From Pumilibacter muris (GTDB lineage Bacteria > Bacillota > Clostridia > Christensenellales > Pumilibacteraceae): a stretch of 64,000 nt of DNA. Position numbers and translations under genes: made by a program. Below, piece after piece: positions 35,178 to 45,518 of the stretch. The stretch spans positions 62,001 to 126,000 of the forward strand of contig NZ_CALPCN010000005.1 of assembly GCF_943193045.1 (NCBI RefSeq), written 5' to 3'. How positions within the stretch are numbered: position 1 is the stretch's first letter; every line of letters starts with the position of its first letter. The notes beneath the pieces were generated by a model, which did no database searches, was not told where the DNA came from, and saw nothing but the letters and a program-made list of their open reading frames with translations.

Positions 35178-37401
35178 TCGTCGTTTTCTCCTTTGCAACG
35201 CGCTTTCCGAAAAGCAAAGTTTCGCTCGCGTCGGCGGCTTCCAAAAACCGTTCGAGCATACTGTATCGCAAAGCTATATAATCGTTTTCCACCATGCGCT
35301 TAACCGTGTATTTATCGCCCACGATAACCGCCGCGCGCTTCGCCCGAGTAATTGCCGTATATAACAGATTTCGAGTCATAATCATGGGATTGCCGCCGTA
35401 CACGGGAATAATAGCGGCGTCGAATTCGCTCCCCTGACTTTTATGCACGGTTATTGCGTAAGCGGGCACAAGCTGGCTTCGAACTTCGGGCGAATATGTT
35501 ACAAACCGCCCGTCCTCGAAACGAACGTCTATTTCTCCGCTTCCAGTTCTTATTTCGGTTATAACGCCCAAATCGCCGTTAAAAACCCCTTCGCCGCTCT
35601 CGGCTATGCCGCCCGTAAGCTTTCGCCATTCAAGATTATAATTGTTGGCAACATGCATAACCTTGTCGCCTTCTATATAACGGTACTCTTCGGAATCTAT
35701 GAACTTGCCGTTCTCTTTTCTGAGCCTTTCCTGCAACTTCTTATTTAGGCTCACGGAGCCTGAGGCGCCGCTTTTAAGCGGGCAAAGCACTTGCACTTTG
35801 TAAGGCTCCACGCCCAAAAACTTAGGTATACGCTCGGCGGCAAGCCCCACCGTAACTTCGGCGATTTCATCGGCGGATTTCGCCGCGCAAAAGAAAAAGT
35901 CGCCGTCGCGCACATCGAGCAGAGGCATTTCGCCCCCGTTCACTCTGTGGGCGTTTTCAACAATCAAACTTTCGCCGCTCTGCCGATAAATACGTTCCAA
36001 ACGCACAACTGGCACAACTTTGGACGCAATTATATCTTTTAAAACGTTGCCCGCGCCCACGCTCGGAAGCTGGTCGGCGTCGCCAACCAAAATAAGTTTA
36101 ACGCCGTCGGGAAGCCTCTTTAAAAGAGTGTGGAACAAATACACGTCAACCATAGAAAATTCGTCTACGATTACGGCGCCCGCCGCAAGTGGTTCTTCCG
36201 CGCCGTCGCCGTCGCGCCCAAGCATTAAAGCGCGATGAATTGTGCTTGCCTCTCTGCCGCAACTTTCGCTCATGCGCTTTGCGGCGCGTCCCGTAGGCGC
36301 CATTAACGCAGTTTTAATTCCGCGCCTGTCGAGCACCGCCAAAATACATTTTACAATGGTTGTTTTTCCTGTGCCCGGACCGCCCGTTATAACGGTTACG
36401 CTTCCGCCTGCGGCAAGTTCCACAGCTTCGCGCTGAACGGGATGCAGCGTTATGTTTTCGCACAGTTCAAATTCGGCTATATCTTCCGAACAGTCTCTTT
36501 CCGTTCTGTCGGCGGCGTTGGCAAGCGCTATAAACCTATGAGCCGCGCCGTGCTCGGCACGATATGCCGACAATAGCATAACTCCCTTGCCGTGCTCTTG
36601 CGTTTCAACGGTTTTCACCGCTCTCGATATGAGCAAGTTTTCGAGCACGTTTTCCACAATATCGGGCTCGGCGTCAAGCAGTCGGGCAGCCGCCGCACAA
36701 AGTTCTTCTTGCGGCAAATATGTGTTACCCGATTTTTCCGCCGCCTCTCTCAAAGTGTAAAGTATGCCCGCGCGCAAACGGTATTCGCTGTTAGGCAAAA
36801 CTCCGAGTTTTGTAGCTATTTTATCGGCGGTAATAAAACCTATGCCGTCCACATCTTCAACCAAGCGATACGGATTGTCGGATAAAACGCTAACGGTATC
36901 ATTTCCGTAACGTTTGAATATTTTAAGCGAGGTTCCGAGAGGTATGCCGTGCCCCTGCAAAAACACCATAACTTTCCGCATGTTTTCTATTTTGGAATAC
37001 TCTGCGGCAATTTCGACGGCTTTCGATTTGCTTATTCCCTTAACTCTTGCAAGAAGCGACGGATTTTCAGTTATAACGTTAAAAGTGTTAGTGCCGAACC
37101 TCTCCACTATCGCGAGAGCGGTTTTAGGTCCTATGCCGCGAATCAATCCGCTACCCAAATAGCGCACTATTCCGTCGAGCGTGTCGGGCTGCGACGAGTG
37201 CACCGCGTTCACTTTAAACTGTTTGCCGAATTTCGAATGTACGGTAAAATCGCCCTCGAGCGAAACGTATTCGCCTTCGGATACGGGAGGAAAAGTTCCC
37301 ACGCACACAACGGGTTCGCCTTCGCAATCGAGCACCGCGATAGTGTAGCCGTTTTCCTCGTTGCGGAATCTTATTTCGTCTATTCCGCCGCTTAAAGTCA
37401 T
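35170..37401 (-). CDS. recD2: RecD2-type ATP-dependent DNA helicase
   Basis: This 743-aa SF1B 5'-3' helicase has an OB-like N-terminus, tandem helix-hairpin-helix segments (about residues 85-210, [16 protein letters not shown] and [13 protein letters not shown]), Walker [11 protein letters not shown] (about 340), Walker [11 protein letters not shown] (about 412), a [12 protein letters not shown] motif and the late motifs [10 protein letters not shown] and YTAITRAK (about 660-700). The N-terminal extension separates RecD2 from RecBCD-associated RecD. The known role is recombination-independent repair and replication-fork processing. The ATG overlaps the metK stop by 4 bp. Confidence 0.93.
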   Translation of the reverse strand: MTLSGGIDEIRFRNEENGYTIAVLDCEGEPVVCVGTFPPVSEGEYVSLEGDFTVHSKFGKQFKVNAVHSSQPDTLDGIVRYLGSGLIRGIGPKTALAIVERFGTNTFNVITENPSLLARVKGISKSKAVEIAAEYSKIENMRKVMVFLQGHGIPLGTSLKIFKRYGNDTVSVLSDNPYRLVEDVDGIGFITADKIATKLGVLPNSEYRLRAGILYTLREAAEKSGNTYLPQEELCAAAARLLDAEPDIVENVLENLLISRAVKTVETQEHGKGVMLLSAYRAEHGAAHRFIALANAADRTERDCSEDIAEFELCENITLHPVQREAVELAAGGSVTVITGGPGTGKTTIVKCILAVLDRRGIKTALMAPTGRAAKRMSESCGREASTIHRALMLGRDGDGAEEPLAAGAVIVDEFSMVDVYLFHTLLKRLPDGVKLILVGDADQLPSVGAGNVLKDIIASKVVPVVRLERIYRQSGESLIVENAHRVNGGEMPLLDVRDGDFFFCAAKSADEIAEVTVGLAAERIPKFLGVEPYKVQVLCPLKSGASGSVSLNKKLQERLRKENGKFIDSEEYRYIEGDKVMHVANNYNLEWRKLTGGIAESGEGVFNGDLGVITEIRTGSGEIDVRFEDGRFVTYSPEVRSQLVPAYAITVHKSQGSEFDAAIIPVYGGNPMIMTRNLLYTAITRAKRAAVIVGDKYTVKRMVENDYIALRYSMLERFLEAADASETLLFGKRVAKEKTTNA

Positions 37402-38591
37402 TTCGAAAGTTCTTTAAGGCGGGCGCGTATTTTATCCGCTTTGTCCGTTCTCTCCCACGTCATATCCGATTTGCCGAAATGCCCGCCGATTGTCGTAAAA
37501 CGGTAAATCGGCTTTCTCAAATCGAGGTTTTCTATTATGCTCAGCGGTCTGAAATCGAACATGTCGTTTATAATATCCAAAAGTTCGTCGTCGGAATACG
37601 GAGACGTGCCGAACGTGTTAATGGAAATACTCACAGGGCGGGCTTTGCCTATCGCGTAAGCCACTTGAAGTTCCATGCGTTCGGCGGCTCCCGCCGCAAC
37701 CATGTTTTTGCACACATAGCGGGCGTAATAGCAAGCGCTTCTATCAACCTTAGTGGGGTCTTTTCCCGAAAAAGCCCCGCCGCCGTGCGGGCACATTCCG
37801 CCGTAGGTGTCAACTATTATTTTTCTGCCCGTAACGCCGCTGTCGCCCGCAGGTCCGCCTATAACGAATCTGCCCGTAGGGTTAATATAATACTTTGTTT
37901 TATCGTTCAAGTATTTTCCGCCGAGCGTGGGCTTTATAATCTTTTCTATAATATCGTCTTCCAAATCGGCGTGCTCTATATCGGGCGAATGTTGAGTGCT
38001 GAGAACAACGGTATCCACATACACGGGTTTGTTTCCGTCGTAAGCCACAGTTACCTGCGCCTTTCCGTCGGGGCGAAGATACGGCAAAAGTCCGCTCTTG
38101 CGAGCCTCGCCGAGCGCCTTAGTGAGCTTGTGCGCAAGCGTTATGGGAAGCGGCATAAACTCTTCGGTTTCGTTGGTTGCATAGCCGAACATCATGCCTT
38201 GGTCGCCCGCGCCCACAGCGTCGGCGGGGTCGTTGGACGCGCGACGTTTTTCGAGCGCTTCCGTTACCCCCACAGATATATCGGCGCTCTGCTCGTTAAT
38301 GCTCGTTACCACAGCGCAAGTTTTGCTGTCGAAGCCGAACTCTGCGTTCGTGTAGCCTATGTCGGCAACGGTTTGGCGCACAACTGCGGGAATATCTATG
38401 TAGCCTTCGGTAGTAAATTCTCCGAGAACCATAACGAGCCCCGTTGTGCAACACACCTCGCACGCTATTCGGCTAAACGGGTCTTGTTCGAGCGCTTTGT
38501 CGAGAATTGTGTCGGCAATAAGGTCGCACACCTTATCGGGGTGCCCTTCGGTTACGCTCTCCGACGAAAAAAGCCTGAGTTTGTTATCCAT
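37398..38591 (-). CDS. metK: S-adenosylmethionine synthetase
   Basis: This 397-aa enzyme makes SAM from methionine and ATP. It has [14 protein letters not shown] (residues 8-21), the [12 protein letters not shown] signature (about 120), the P-loop-like [17 protein letters not shown] (about 265) and a complete C-terminus. I chose ATG at 38591, with AGGAGA 9 nt upstream, over TTG two codons earlier. The leader is too short (about 40 nt) for a SAM riboswitch. It heads the leftward run metK-recD2-YacL-like. Confidence 0.96.
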   Translation of the reverse strand: MDNKLRLFSSESVTEGHPDKVCDLIADTILDKALEQDPFSRIACEVCCTTGLVMVLGEFTTEGYIDIPAVVRQTVADIGYTNAEFGFDSKTCAVVTSINEQSADISVGVTEALEKRRASNDPADAVGAGDQGMMFGYATNETEEFMPLPITLAHKLTKALGEARKSGLLPYLRPDGKAQVTVAYDGNKPVYVDTVVLSTQHSPDIEHADLEDDIIEKIIKPTLGGKYLNDKTKYYINPTGRFVIGGPAGDSGVTGRKIIVDTYGGMCPHGGGAFSGKDPTKVDRSACYYARYVCKNMVAAGAAERMELQVAYAIGKARPVSISINTFGTSPYSDDELLDIINDMFDFRPLSIIENLDLRKPIYRFTTIGGHFGKSDMTWERTDKADKIRARLKELSK

Positions 38592-38635
38592 AAACAAAAA
38601 TCTCCTGTGGCAAAATTTTTAAATGCACTTTTTAT

Positions 38636-38665
38636 ATAATACCACTTTTCAGCCCCTTTCGTCAA
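38636..38665 (-). promoter_or_regulatory. Promoter of the metK run
   Basis: Read leftward: TTGACG, 18 bp, TATTAT, with transcription starting near 38629. Confidence 0.6.
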
Positions 38666-38792
38666 GCGGCGCAAAGGCTTTCGGGCGGAATTGTTTTGCC
38701 GCGAAAAACGCGCAGACTTTTGCCGCTTTAACAAAACGCAAAAAAAAGGACATGCCCGAATATATGCGAACGCTTCGGCATACACATACAAC

Positions 38793-39044
38793 ATGTGGTA
38801 CGAAACTCTCATATCGTTTTTTATAGGCGCGTTAATCGTAGTGTTTTGCGGCTGGCTGTTTTCGCTTAAAACGAAAGGCATTTTGCGACTGCTGTTCAAT
38901 ACCGCCGCAGGAGCTTTTTTGTTAGTCGCGCTGTCGGTGTTCACGCCGCTAAATCTGCCGCTCAATCCTTTAAGCGCGCTAATAACGGGAATACTCGGGC
39001 TGCCCGGCGCCGCGCTCGTAATAGTTATAACACTGTTTTTATAA
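38793..39044 (+). CDS. bofA: BofA-family sporulation protein (pro-sigma-K processing inhibitor)
   Basis: This 83-aa membrane protein has two or three hydrophobic segments and the family signature near its C-terminus (PLNPLSALITGILGLPGAALVIV). BofA tethers and inhibits the SpoIVFB protease in the mother cell of Bacillus; many Clostridia keep it. I chose ATG at 38793, but no ribosome site precedes it. A short out-of-frame ORF (ATG 38752, preceded by AAGGA) overlaps the start, so initiation is uncertain. Confidence 0.78.
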   Translation: MWYETLISFFIGALIVVFCGWLFSLKTKGILRLLFNTAAGAFLLVALSVFTPLNLPLNPLSALITGILGLPGAALVIVITLFL

Positions 39045-39090
39045 TAAACGCGGCGCCTAAGCGGCATCAATATTATTTTCCTTTCGTTTT

Positions 39091-39119
39091 AAAGCCGCTT
39101 GACAACAAAGCGGCTTTTT
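39091..39119 (+). terminator. Terminator of bofA, overlapping the proS promoter
   Basis: Stem AAAGCCGCTT/AAGCGGCTTT followed by TT. The TTGACA of the proS promoter lies in its loop. Confidence 0.65.
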
Positions 39120-39128
39120 CTGTATAAT
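39099..39128 (+). promoter_or_regulatory. Promoter of proS
   Basis: TTGACA, 18 bp, TATAAT. The ATG is about 40 nt downstream and there is no T-box. Confidence 0.8.
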
Positions 39129-39167
39129 TGAAAGCGAAAGATTTTTTTAAGCACAAGGAGCAAGCGC

Positions 39168-40607
39168 ATGGCAAAGGCAAACGAATTTGTGAAAGACATA
39201 GCCGATATAAACGCCGATTTTCCTCAATGGTATACCGACGTAGTGTTAAAAACGGGACTTGTTGACTACGGCCCCGTTAAGGGCACAATGGTTATACGCC
39301 CTTACGGCTACGCTCTGTGGGAAAACATTCAGCGCGAGCTCGACGACCGTTTTAAAGCTACGGGGCACGAAAACGCATACTTCCCCATGCTTATTCCGTA
39401 TAGCTTTTTAATGAAAGAAGCCGAACATGTGGAGGGCTTTGCTCCCGAAGTGGCTCTCGTAACCCATGTGGGCGACACGGAACTTCCGGAAAAGCTCGTT
39501 GTGCGCCCCACAAGCGAAACTATTATAGGGCACATGTATTCCAAATGGGTGCAGTCGTACCGCGATTTGCCCGTGCTCGTAAATCAGTGGGCAAACGTGG
39601 TTCGGTGGGAAAAAACCACCCGCCCTTTCCTGCGCACGAGCGAATTTTTGTGGCAAGAGGGGCACACCGTTCATGCCACGCGCGAAGAAGCGGAAGACGA
39701 AACTCTTAAAATGCTCGGAGTATACGAGGAATTCTCTCGCAACGTGCTTGCCATTCCCATGTTCACGGGCAAAAAGAGCGAAAAAGAAAAATTTGCGGGC
39801 GCCGAAGCCACCTATTCGATAGAAGCCATGATGCTCGACGGCAAAAGCTTACAGTCGGGAACGTCGCATTACCTTTCCGACAATTTTGCGCGCGCGTTCG
39901 ATATTCGCTTTCTCGACAAAGACGGAACGCACAAATATCCGTTTCAATCTAGCTGGGGAGTTTCCACCCGACTTATCGGCGCGGTTATTATGGCGCACGG
40001 CGACGAACGCGGCTTAAAACTTCCGCCCTACGTCGCCCCCATTCAAACCGTGATTATTCCCATTGCAATGCACAAAGCGGGCGTGCTCGAAAAAGTAAAC
40101 GAAATTAAAACCAACCTCGAACGGGCGGGCATACGCGTTAAGGTTGACGCGACCGACAACAGTCCGGGTTGGAAATTCAACGAATACGAAATGAAAGGCG
40201 TTCCGCTCCGTTTGGAAATAGGTCCGCGCGACATAGAAAGCGGAGTTGCCACAGTCTCGCGCCGCGACAAAGCGGGCGAAAAATTCACCGTGCCGCTCTA
40301 TAACATTGCCGACTCGGTAAATCTTCTGTTAAAAGAAATTCACGAAAACATGTATCAAACCGCGCTCGAATTCCGTAACAGCCACGTTAAAACGGTGCAA
40401 ACAATGCAAGAACTCGGCGACGCGGTAAATTCGGGAAACTTCGCTCTTTCCATGTGGTGCGGCGAACGCGATTGCGAAGATAAAATTAAAGAACAATTCC
40501 AAGCTTCGAGCCGCAATATGCCTTTCGACCAAACGCCCGTAGGCGACAAATGCGTGTGCTGCGGCAAAAAAGCCAAACACAAAATATACTGGGGTAAAGC
40601 TTATTAA
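39168..40607 (+). CDS. proS: Prolyl-tRNA synthetase, short archaeal/eukaryotic-type (ProS3)
   Basis: This 479-aa class II synthetase is the short type without the internal editing insertion. It has motif 2 RWEKTTRPFLRTSEFLWQEGHTVHA (in parts near residues 147-170), motif 3 MAHGDERGL (about 277), an anticodon-binding domain and the zinc-like C-terminal domain with CGERDCEDKI and CVCCGKKAKHKIYWGKAY. This type is common in Clostridia and gut Firmicutes. AAGGAG lies 7 nt before ATG. Confidence 0.96.
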   Translation: MAKANEFVKDIADINADFPQWYTDVVLKTGLVDYGPVKGTMVIRPYGYALWENIQRELDDRFKATGHENAYFPMLIPYSFLMKEAEHVEGFAPEVALVTHVGDTELPEKLVVRPTSETIIGHMYSKWVQSYRDLPVLVNQWANVVRWEKTTRPFLRTSEFLWQEGHTVHATREEAEDETLKMLGVYEEFSRNVLAIPMFTGKKSEKEKFAGAEATYSIEAMMLDGKSLQSGTSHYLSDNFARAFDIRFLDKDGTHKYPFQSSWGVSTRLIGAVIMAHGDERGLKLPPYVAPIQTVIIPIAMHKAGVLEKVNEIKTNLERAGIRVKVDATDNSPGWKFNEYEMKGVPLRLEIGPRDIESGVATVSRRDKAGEKFTVPLYNIADSVNLLLKEIHENMYQTALEFRNSHVKTVQTMQELGDAVNSGNFALSMWCGERDCEDKIKEQFQASSRNMPFDQTPVGDKCVCCGKKAKHKIYWGKAY

Positions 40608-40611
40608 ATTC

Positions 40612-40652
40612 AAAAAGGCGAAACACTTATTTAAAGCGTATCGCCTTTTTAT
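40612..40652. terminator. Bidirectional terminator between proS and the M23 gene
   Basis: Stem AAAAAGGCGA/TCGCCTTTTT around a 19-nt loop. Confidence 0.75.
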
Positions 40653-40675
40653 ATTAAGCCTATTTTCGGCGTTTT

Positions 40676-41293
40676 TTACTTGTCTATTTCAACGTCGATA
40701 TAATCTGTGGCGGCAACGTATTTGCCGTCTTTTTTCATTTCAAGATGCAAATGGGCGCCCTGATTTTGTTCGCACATCATTGTGCCTATTGTGCCGAGCA
40801 CCTTGCCCGCCTCAACTGCGTCGCCTTTTGCCACCTTTGCCGCGTCGAGCCCCTTATAAACCGACACATAGCCTTCGGCATGAGTAACGGTTACAACAAC
40901 GCCTTCCAAAATGGTGTTTTCAACTTCGGTTACAGTGCCGGGCGCGATTGCAAGCACTTCGCTTCCCGCAGCGGCTTCAAAGTCCACGCCTTTATGGGCG
41001 CGCCACTGTTTAAGGGTGTCGTTATACACAAGCTTATCGAGCGCAGCCGCATGAGTAACGGTGCATTCGCCGAGAGGGGCGCTGAAAGTGAGCGGCGGAG
41101 TAGTTACGGGCGGGGTGTCGGTGTGAATACCGCCGTCTACGGGCGCGTCCGTTTTTCTCAATCCGAATGTGAGCGAAAGCGTGAGCGCCACCGCCACAAG
41201 AACTACCGACGCGCTAATCGCGATTGCGTGCACTCCCTTTTTGCCGAGCTTTTTGGGCTTGTCCGAAGCTCTGTTGGTCTTATACGTTTTCAT
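40676..41293 (-). CDS. M23/LytM-domain protein, SpoIIQ-like
   Basis: This 205-aa protein has a short basic cytoplasmic tail, one membrane helix (about residues 23-46), a Pro/Thr linker and a LytM domain (about 85-200) with the zinc pairs HKGVD (about 97) and HLH (about 184). Size and layout match SpoIIQ, the forespore protein that forms the SpoIIQ-SpoIIIAH channel in engulfment; clostridial SpoIIQ keeps an active LytM site. It could also be a generic cell-wall endopeptidase. GGAGG lies 11 nt before ATG. A small secreted-protein gene precedes it. Confidence 0.75.
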   Translation of the reverse strand: MKTYKTNRASDKPKKLGKKGVHAIAISASVVLVAVALTLSLTFGLRKTDAPVDGGIHTDTPPVTTPPLTFSAPLGECTVTHAAALDKLVYNDTLKQWRAHKGVDFEAAAGSEVLAIAPGTVTEVENTILEGVVVTVTHAEGYVSVYKGLDAAKVAKGDAVEAGKVLGTIGTMMCEQNQGAHLHLEMKKDGKYVAATDYIDVEIDK

Positions 41294-41397
41294 TTTTTAC
41301 ATTACCTCCGAAAAAGTTTGTTTTTTTGTTGTGCTTTGATTATTGACCGCGTTATGCGGCGTTATACATGCAAATTAAAAATTTTTTATTTTTTTGC

Positions 41398-41745
41398 TCA
41401 ATAGCTTCCTTCAAGCATAGGGCTTCCAACGCTTACGCGCCCGTCGTTTACCGCCGTCATAATATTCACTCTCTCGCCCGAAAGTTTTACGCTTTTGTAT
41501 ATTCGCGGACTGTACGCATACAGCACCGTAACGCCGCAATCAAGCTCTTCGCTCCACAAAATCTTTCCGCCGAGTTTTTCGATTGCCTCTACGGCGCAAT
41601 CGTAATCTCCGTTAAAATCGTAACGAATAGACTCCTCGAAAGCGGTTCTCTCTCCCGCATATCCGCAATCGGCGGGTTCCACTTCGTATAATTTAACGCC
41701 GAGCAAAAGCATGAGCACGCCGAGCACGGCAACTATTCTGCGCAT
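41398..41745 (-). CDS. Small secreted or membrane-anchored protein, possibly YwmB-like
   Basis: This 115-aa protein starts MRRIVAVLGVLMLLLGVKL, a signal or anchor helix. The C-terminal part (VNIMTAVNDGRVSVGSPMLEGSY) recalls the end of short YwmB/DUF1779-type sporulation-associated proteins, and the next gene is SpoIIQ-like, which fits a sporulation cluster. The similarity is weak, and I would not name it without a search. CGGAG lies 8 nt before the chosen ATG. Confidence 0.5.
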   Translation of the reverse strand: MRRIVAVLGVLMLLLGVKLYEVEPADCGYAGERTAFEESIRYDFNGDYDCAVEAIEKLGGKILWSEELDCGVTVLYAYSPRIYKSVKLSGERVNIMTAVNDGRVSVGSPMLEGSY

Positions 41746-41959
41746 AAAAAAATCTCCGTAACGCCGCAACAGTGCGCGCGCTTCGAAGATTATAGCCGAA
41801 CTTCGTCAACTTTAAACGTTTAATTGCTTAAACAAAGATTTTATATGTTATGTATTACTTTGCGCTCATCGCAACAACACTACTAAGCATATGCTCGGCG
41901 TAGCGTCTGCCGTTTTGAATTTACCTTACAAACTCGAAACTATATATTTGATTATACCG

Positions 41960-43516
41960 TTAAAAAATATCGTTTATATCGCCGTCGTCCGGCGCCGATA
42001 AAATTTCTTCGGCGGATTTGTCGGCAAGCGAAAAAGGCTCCGAGCCGTCGAAGCCCGAAAATCCCCCGCCCCTTTCGGGCGGAATGTCTTGCTCGCGTGC
42101 CATCGCCGCGCGCGATTTATCAACGTCGAGGAAGCGCACCGAAGGTCCGTCCCATTTAAGTTCCACGCTACCCGTTTCGCCGTTACGGTGCTTCGCTATG
42201 ATTAGCTCCACTTTGTTGCGCTTTTCTTCGTCTATCGCGGTGTCGTCTTTGTCGAATTCGCGGTAAATAAACATAATTATGTCGGCGTCCTGTTCGATTG
42301 CGCCCGATTCGCGCAAGTCGGACATTTGCGGCTTTTTGCTCGTTCTCTTCTCTATATCGCGCGACATTTGGCTTAACAGCAAAATAGGAACGTTAAGTTC
42401 TTTCGCGGCTATTTTCATCATACGGGTAATCGTGCTAACTTCTTGCTGCCTGCTCTCCACCCTGTCGCCGCTCGTCATAAGCTGCAAATAGTCTATCATA
42501 ACAAGGTCGAGCCCTTTTTCGCGCTTTAAACGTCGGCACTTCGAAAGTATTTCCACAGGTGTTGTAAGCGAAGAATCGTCTATATAAATATGCGCCTTAT
42601 CGAGTCGCGCTTTTGCCGCGATAATCGCTTTCCAGTCTTCGGGACTGAGCCGCCCCGAATTCGCCTTGCTCATATCTACGCGCGCTTCGCTGCATATCAT
42701 ACGCTTGGCAAGCTGAATAGCCGGCATTTCGAGGTTAAAAACCGCGCATCTATACGGGTCGTCTTTGCCCGCCGCAGTCTTGCGCGAAGCGTGCATAGCC
42801 GCGTGCGATATAAAGTTCATGCCTATGCTCGTTTTTCCCTGACCGGGACGCGCCGCAATCAGAATAAGGTCTGACGGCTGAAATCCGTTTAAAATATTAT
42901 CAAGACCCTTAAACCCTGTGGGAATCCCTCTGCCCGCCGTAGGGTCGCGGTACATAAGCTCCATGCGCGAAATGGCTTCAACTATGCTCGGCTGAATTTC
43001 ACGAAGAGCGCTTCTGTCGTTTTCCTCGCTGAGCGCGTAAATTTCGCGCTCGGCAAACGCAAGGGCGTCGTCGTCGGGGTCGCCGACAAAAGCAACGTCG
43101 GTAATCTTTTGAGCCGCGCCGATTAGCTTGCGCAAACTCGAAAGTTTTTTAACAAGTCCCACATAATGCTTATAGTTCGCCGCGCCGGGCACACAGTTGC
43201 TTAAATCGGTTAAATAAGTAAGCCCGCCAACTCCGTCCAAAAGCCCCATCGTGTCGAGCTGTTGCGCAAGAGTAACCACGTCTATCGGCTCGTCTCTGCG
43301 CGAAAGCTCCACCATAGCGTCGAAAATGTTCGCGTTAGCTTTGCCGTAAAAATCGGAAGCGGCAAGTTCCGACAATATATGTATGGGCGCGTCGGCATCG
43401 AGTAGCGCGCAACCGAGCACAGCCTGTTCCGCTTCGTTATTGTGCGGCAGTATGCGCGCTTTAAGATTGGGGTGCTCGGGATTTATTCCGTGAGCGCGAG
43501 GATTTTTTGTAGGCAC
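41960..43516 (-). CDS. dnaB: Replicative DNA helicase DnaB
   Basis: This 518-aa hexameric helicase has the N-terminal scaffold (PHNNEAEQAVLGCALL, about residues 24-39), a linker and the RecA-like C-terminal domain with Walker A ARPGQGKTS (about 224), Walker B LVMIDYLQLM (about 335) and SLKR-type arginine-finger region. The acidic C-terminal tail ends DDGDINDIF. The start is GTG at 43516, with GGAGG 9 nt upstream. It lies about 60 bp after typA on the same strand. Confidence 0.96.
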   Translation of the reverse strand: MPTKNPRAHGINPEHPNLKARILPHNNEAEQAVLGCALLDADAPIHILSELAASDFYGKANANIFDAMVELSRRDEPIDVVTLAQQLDTMGLLDGVGGLTYLTDLSNCVPGAANYKHYVGLVKKLSSLRKLIGAAQKITDVAFVGDPDDDALAFAEREIYALSEENDRSALREIQPSIVEAISRMELMYRDPTAGRGIPTGFKGLDNILNGFQPSDLILIAARPGQGKTSIGMNFISHAAMHASRKTAAGKDDPYRCAVFNLEMPAIQLAKRMICSEARVDMSKANSGRLSPEDWKAIIAAKARLDKAHIYIDDSSLTTPVEILSKCRRLKREKGLDLVMIDYLQLMTSGDRVESRQQEVSTITRMMKIAAKELNVPILLLSQMSRDIEKRTSKKPQMSDLRESGAIEQDADIIMFIYREFDKDDTAIDEEKRNKVELIIAKHRNGETGSVELKWDGPSVRFLDVDKSRAAMAREQDIPPERGGGFSGFDGSEPFSLADKSAEEILSAPDDGDINDIF

Positions 43517-43577
43517 TTGCGTTTTCCTCCGTTTTTTGATTTCGAACTACTAAACGTTTCGATTCCGCTACTTTTTA

Positions 43578-45404
43578 TTATTGCTTTTTGGCGTGAGCGC
43601 GCGCTTTAGCCCTAAGTTCCGCGTTGAGAATTTTTTTGCGTATGCGCAAATTAGCGGGCGTAACTTCCAAAAGTTCGTCGTCGGCTATAAAGTCGAGAGC
43701 TTGTTCCATGCTCATCACTTTATGAGGCGTAAGCCTAAGCGCCTCGTCGCTTCCCGCCGCGCGCATATTCGTCATTTGTTTGCGCTTGCAAACGTTTACT
43801 GCTATATCGTCGCCGCGAGGATTTTCGCCCACAATCATGCCTTCGTACACTTTTGTGCCCGCGCCTATGAATAACGTTCCGCGTTCCTGCGCGTTAAAAA
43901 GCCCGTAAGGCACCGCGTCGCCCGTTTCGAAAGCAATTAAACTTCCGCATGGGCGGCGTTCTATTTCGCCGCGATATACGTCGTACTTATCGAATACCGA
44001 CGTGAGTATTCCCTCTCCTTTCGTGTCGGTTAAAAATTCCGACTTATATCCGAAAAGTCCTCTGCTCGGCACCGAAAATTCAAGACGCATACGTTCGCCT
44101 ATTGCGTTCATCGATTTAAGTTCGCCTTTGCGCACTCCCATTTTTTCCATTACCACGCCTACGGAGCCGCTCGGAACGTCGGCAATCAGCAAATCTATAG
44201 GCTCGGTAACTACGCCGTTTTCCTCTTTAAACAGCACGCGCGGCATTGAAACCTGAAACTCGTAGCCCTCGCGGCGCATGTTTTCTATAAGAATGGAAAG
44301 GTGCATTTCCCCTCTGCCGCACACTCTGAAAGCTTCGCTTGTGTCGGTGTCGGAAACGCGTATGCTGACATCGCGCACCGCTTCTTTATACAGTCGCGCT
44401 CTTAAATGCCTGCTCGTTACGAATTTACCCTCTTTCCCCGCAAACGGGCTGTCGTTTACCGAAAACGTCATTTCAACGCTCGGCTCGCTTATTTTCGGAA
44501 ATTCGAGCGGCGTAGGGTCTTCTGGGTCGCACAGAGTGTCGCCTATTGAAACGCCCTCCACTCCCGAAACACACACAATATCGCCGACGGTTGCAACTTC
44601 GGCTGTCACTCTGTTTAATCCTTCGAATTGATATATGTTGGTAACTTTCGCGCGAACGGGCTGACGCTCGGCGTGAAAGTTACTCAGCAAAACGTTTTGC
44701 CCCGTTCTAAGAGTTCCGCGTTCTATTCTGCCTATTCCGATTGCGCCCACATATTCGCTGTAATCGAGCGCCGACACAAGCATTTGAACGGGAGCTTCGG
44801 GGTCGCCTTCGGGCGCGGGAATGTGGCGCACAATAGTTTCGAAAAGCGGAATAAGGTCCTCTCCCTGCCCGTCAGGGTCTAAGCTTGCGGTGCCGTTGCG
44901 CCCCGAACAATAAATTATAGGGCTGTCAAGTTGTTCGTCGGAGGCGTTAAGCTCCATTAAAAGTTCTATAACTTCGTCGCAAACCTCTTTAACGCGCCTG
45001 TCGGGACGGTCCACTTTATTAACTACTATAACAACTTTATGCCCGAGTTCGAGCGCTTTGCTTAGCACGAAACGGGTTTGCGGCATAGTTCCCTCGTAAG
45101 CGTCTACCAAAAGCACAACGCCGTTCACCATTTTTAAAATACGTTCCACTTCTCCGCCGAAGTCGGCGTGACCCGGAGTGTCTACAACGTTTATTTTATA
45201 GTTGCCGTATTTAACCGACGTGTTTTTCGCAAGTATTGTTATGCCGCGCTCGCGTTCTAAGGCGTTCGAATCCATAACTCTCTCGGCAACAACCTGATTG
45301 CTGCGAAACGCGCCGCCCTGTTTTAACATTTGGTCTACAAGCGTCGTTTTGCCGTGGTCAACATGCGCTATAATCGCAACGTTTCTGATTTGTTCGTTTG
45401 TCAT
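43578..45404 (-). CDS. typA: Ribosome-binding translational GTPase TypA/BipA
   Basis: This 608-aa GTPase has G1 AHVDHGKTT (residues 14-22), G2 RGITI, G3 DTPGHADFGGE (about 77-87) and G4 NKVDRPDRR (about 131), followed by EF-G-like domains II, III and V and the BipA-specific C-terminal domain. It acts in 50S assembly and stress growth. The ribosome site is weak (AGAAGAG). Confidence 0.96.
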   Translation of the reverse strand: MTNEQIRNVAIIAHVDHGKTTLVDQMLKQGGAFRSNQVVAERVMDSNALERERGITILAKNTSVKYGNYKINVVDTPGHADFGGEVERILKMVNGVVLLVDAYEGTMPQTRFVLSKALELGHKVVIVVNKVDRPDRRVKEVCDEVIELLMELNASDEQLDSPIIYCSGRNGTASLDPDGQGEDLIPLFETIVRHIPAPEGDPEAPVQMLVSALDYSEYVGAIGIGRIERGTLRTGQNVLLSNFHAERQPVRAKVTNIYQFEGLNRVTAEVATVGDIVCVSGVEGVSIGDTLCDPEDPTPLEFPKISEPSVEMTFSVNDSPFAGKEGKFVTSRHLRARLYKEAVRDVSIRVSDTDTSEAFRVCGRGEMHLSILIENMRREGYEFQVSMPRVLFKEENGVVTEPIDLLIADVPSGSVGVVMEKMGVRKGELKSMNAIGERMRLEFSVPSRGLFGYKSEFLTDTKGEGILTSVFDKYDVYRGEIERRPCGSLIAFETGDAVPYGLFNAQERGTLFIGAGTKVYEGMIVGENPRGDDIAVNVCKRKQMTNMRAAGSDEALRLTPHKVMSMEQALDFIADDELLEVTPANLRIRKKILNAELRAKARAHAKKQ

Positions 45405-45437
45405 TTGGTTTTCACTCTTCTAATAATATATAATTTT

Positions 45438-45518
45438 TTATTTACCAGCCTTTTTGAGGCGCCAACTTAGGCGACGGGCACAGTGATTTATTAACTTTGT
45501 TACAGCTACCCTTTCCAT
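45438..45518 (-). CDS. Possible 26-codon small ORF in the typA leader region
   Basis: ATG 45518 to TAA 45438 encodes a basic 26-residue peptide (MERVAVTKLINHC..., ending RLKKAGK). No clear ribosome site is present. It lies in a 250-bp gap rich in inverted repeats, so it may be a chance ORF in a mobile or repeated element rather than a gene. Confidence 0.25.
   Translation of the reverse strand: MERVAVTKLINHCARRLSWRLKKAGK

Noticed and set aside
37479-38639. 386-codon ORF on the plus strand
   Set aside because: Antisense shadow of metK; no ribosome site and no recognisable motif.
38592-38640. SAM riboswitch before metK
   Set aside because: Leader of about 40 nt cannot hold the fold.
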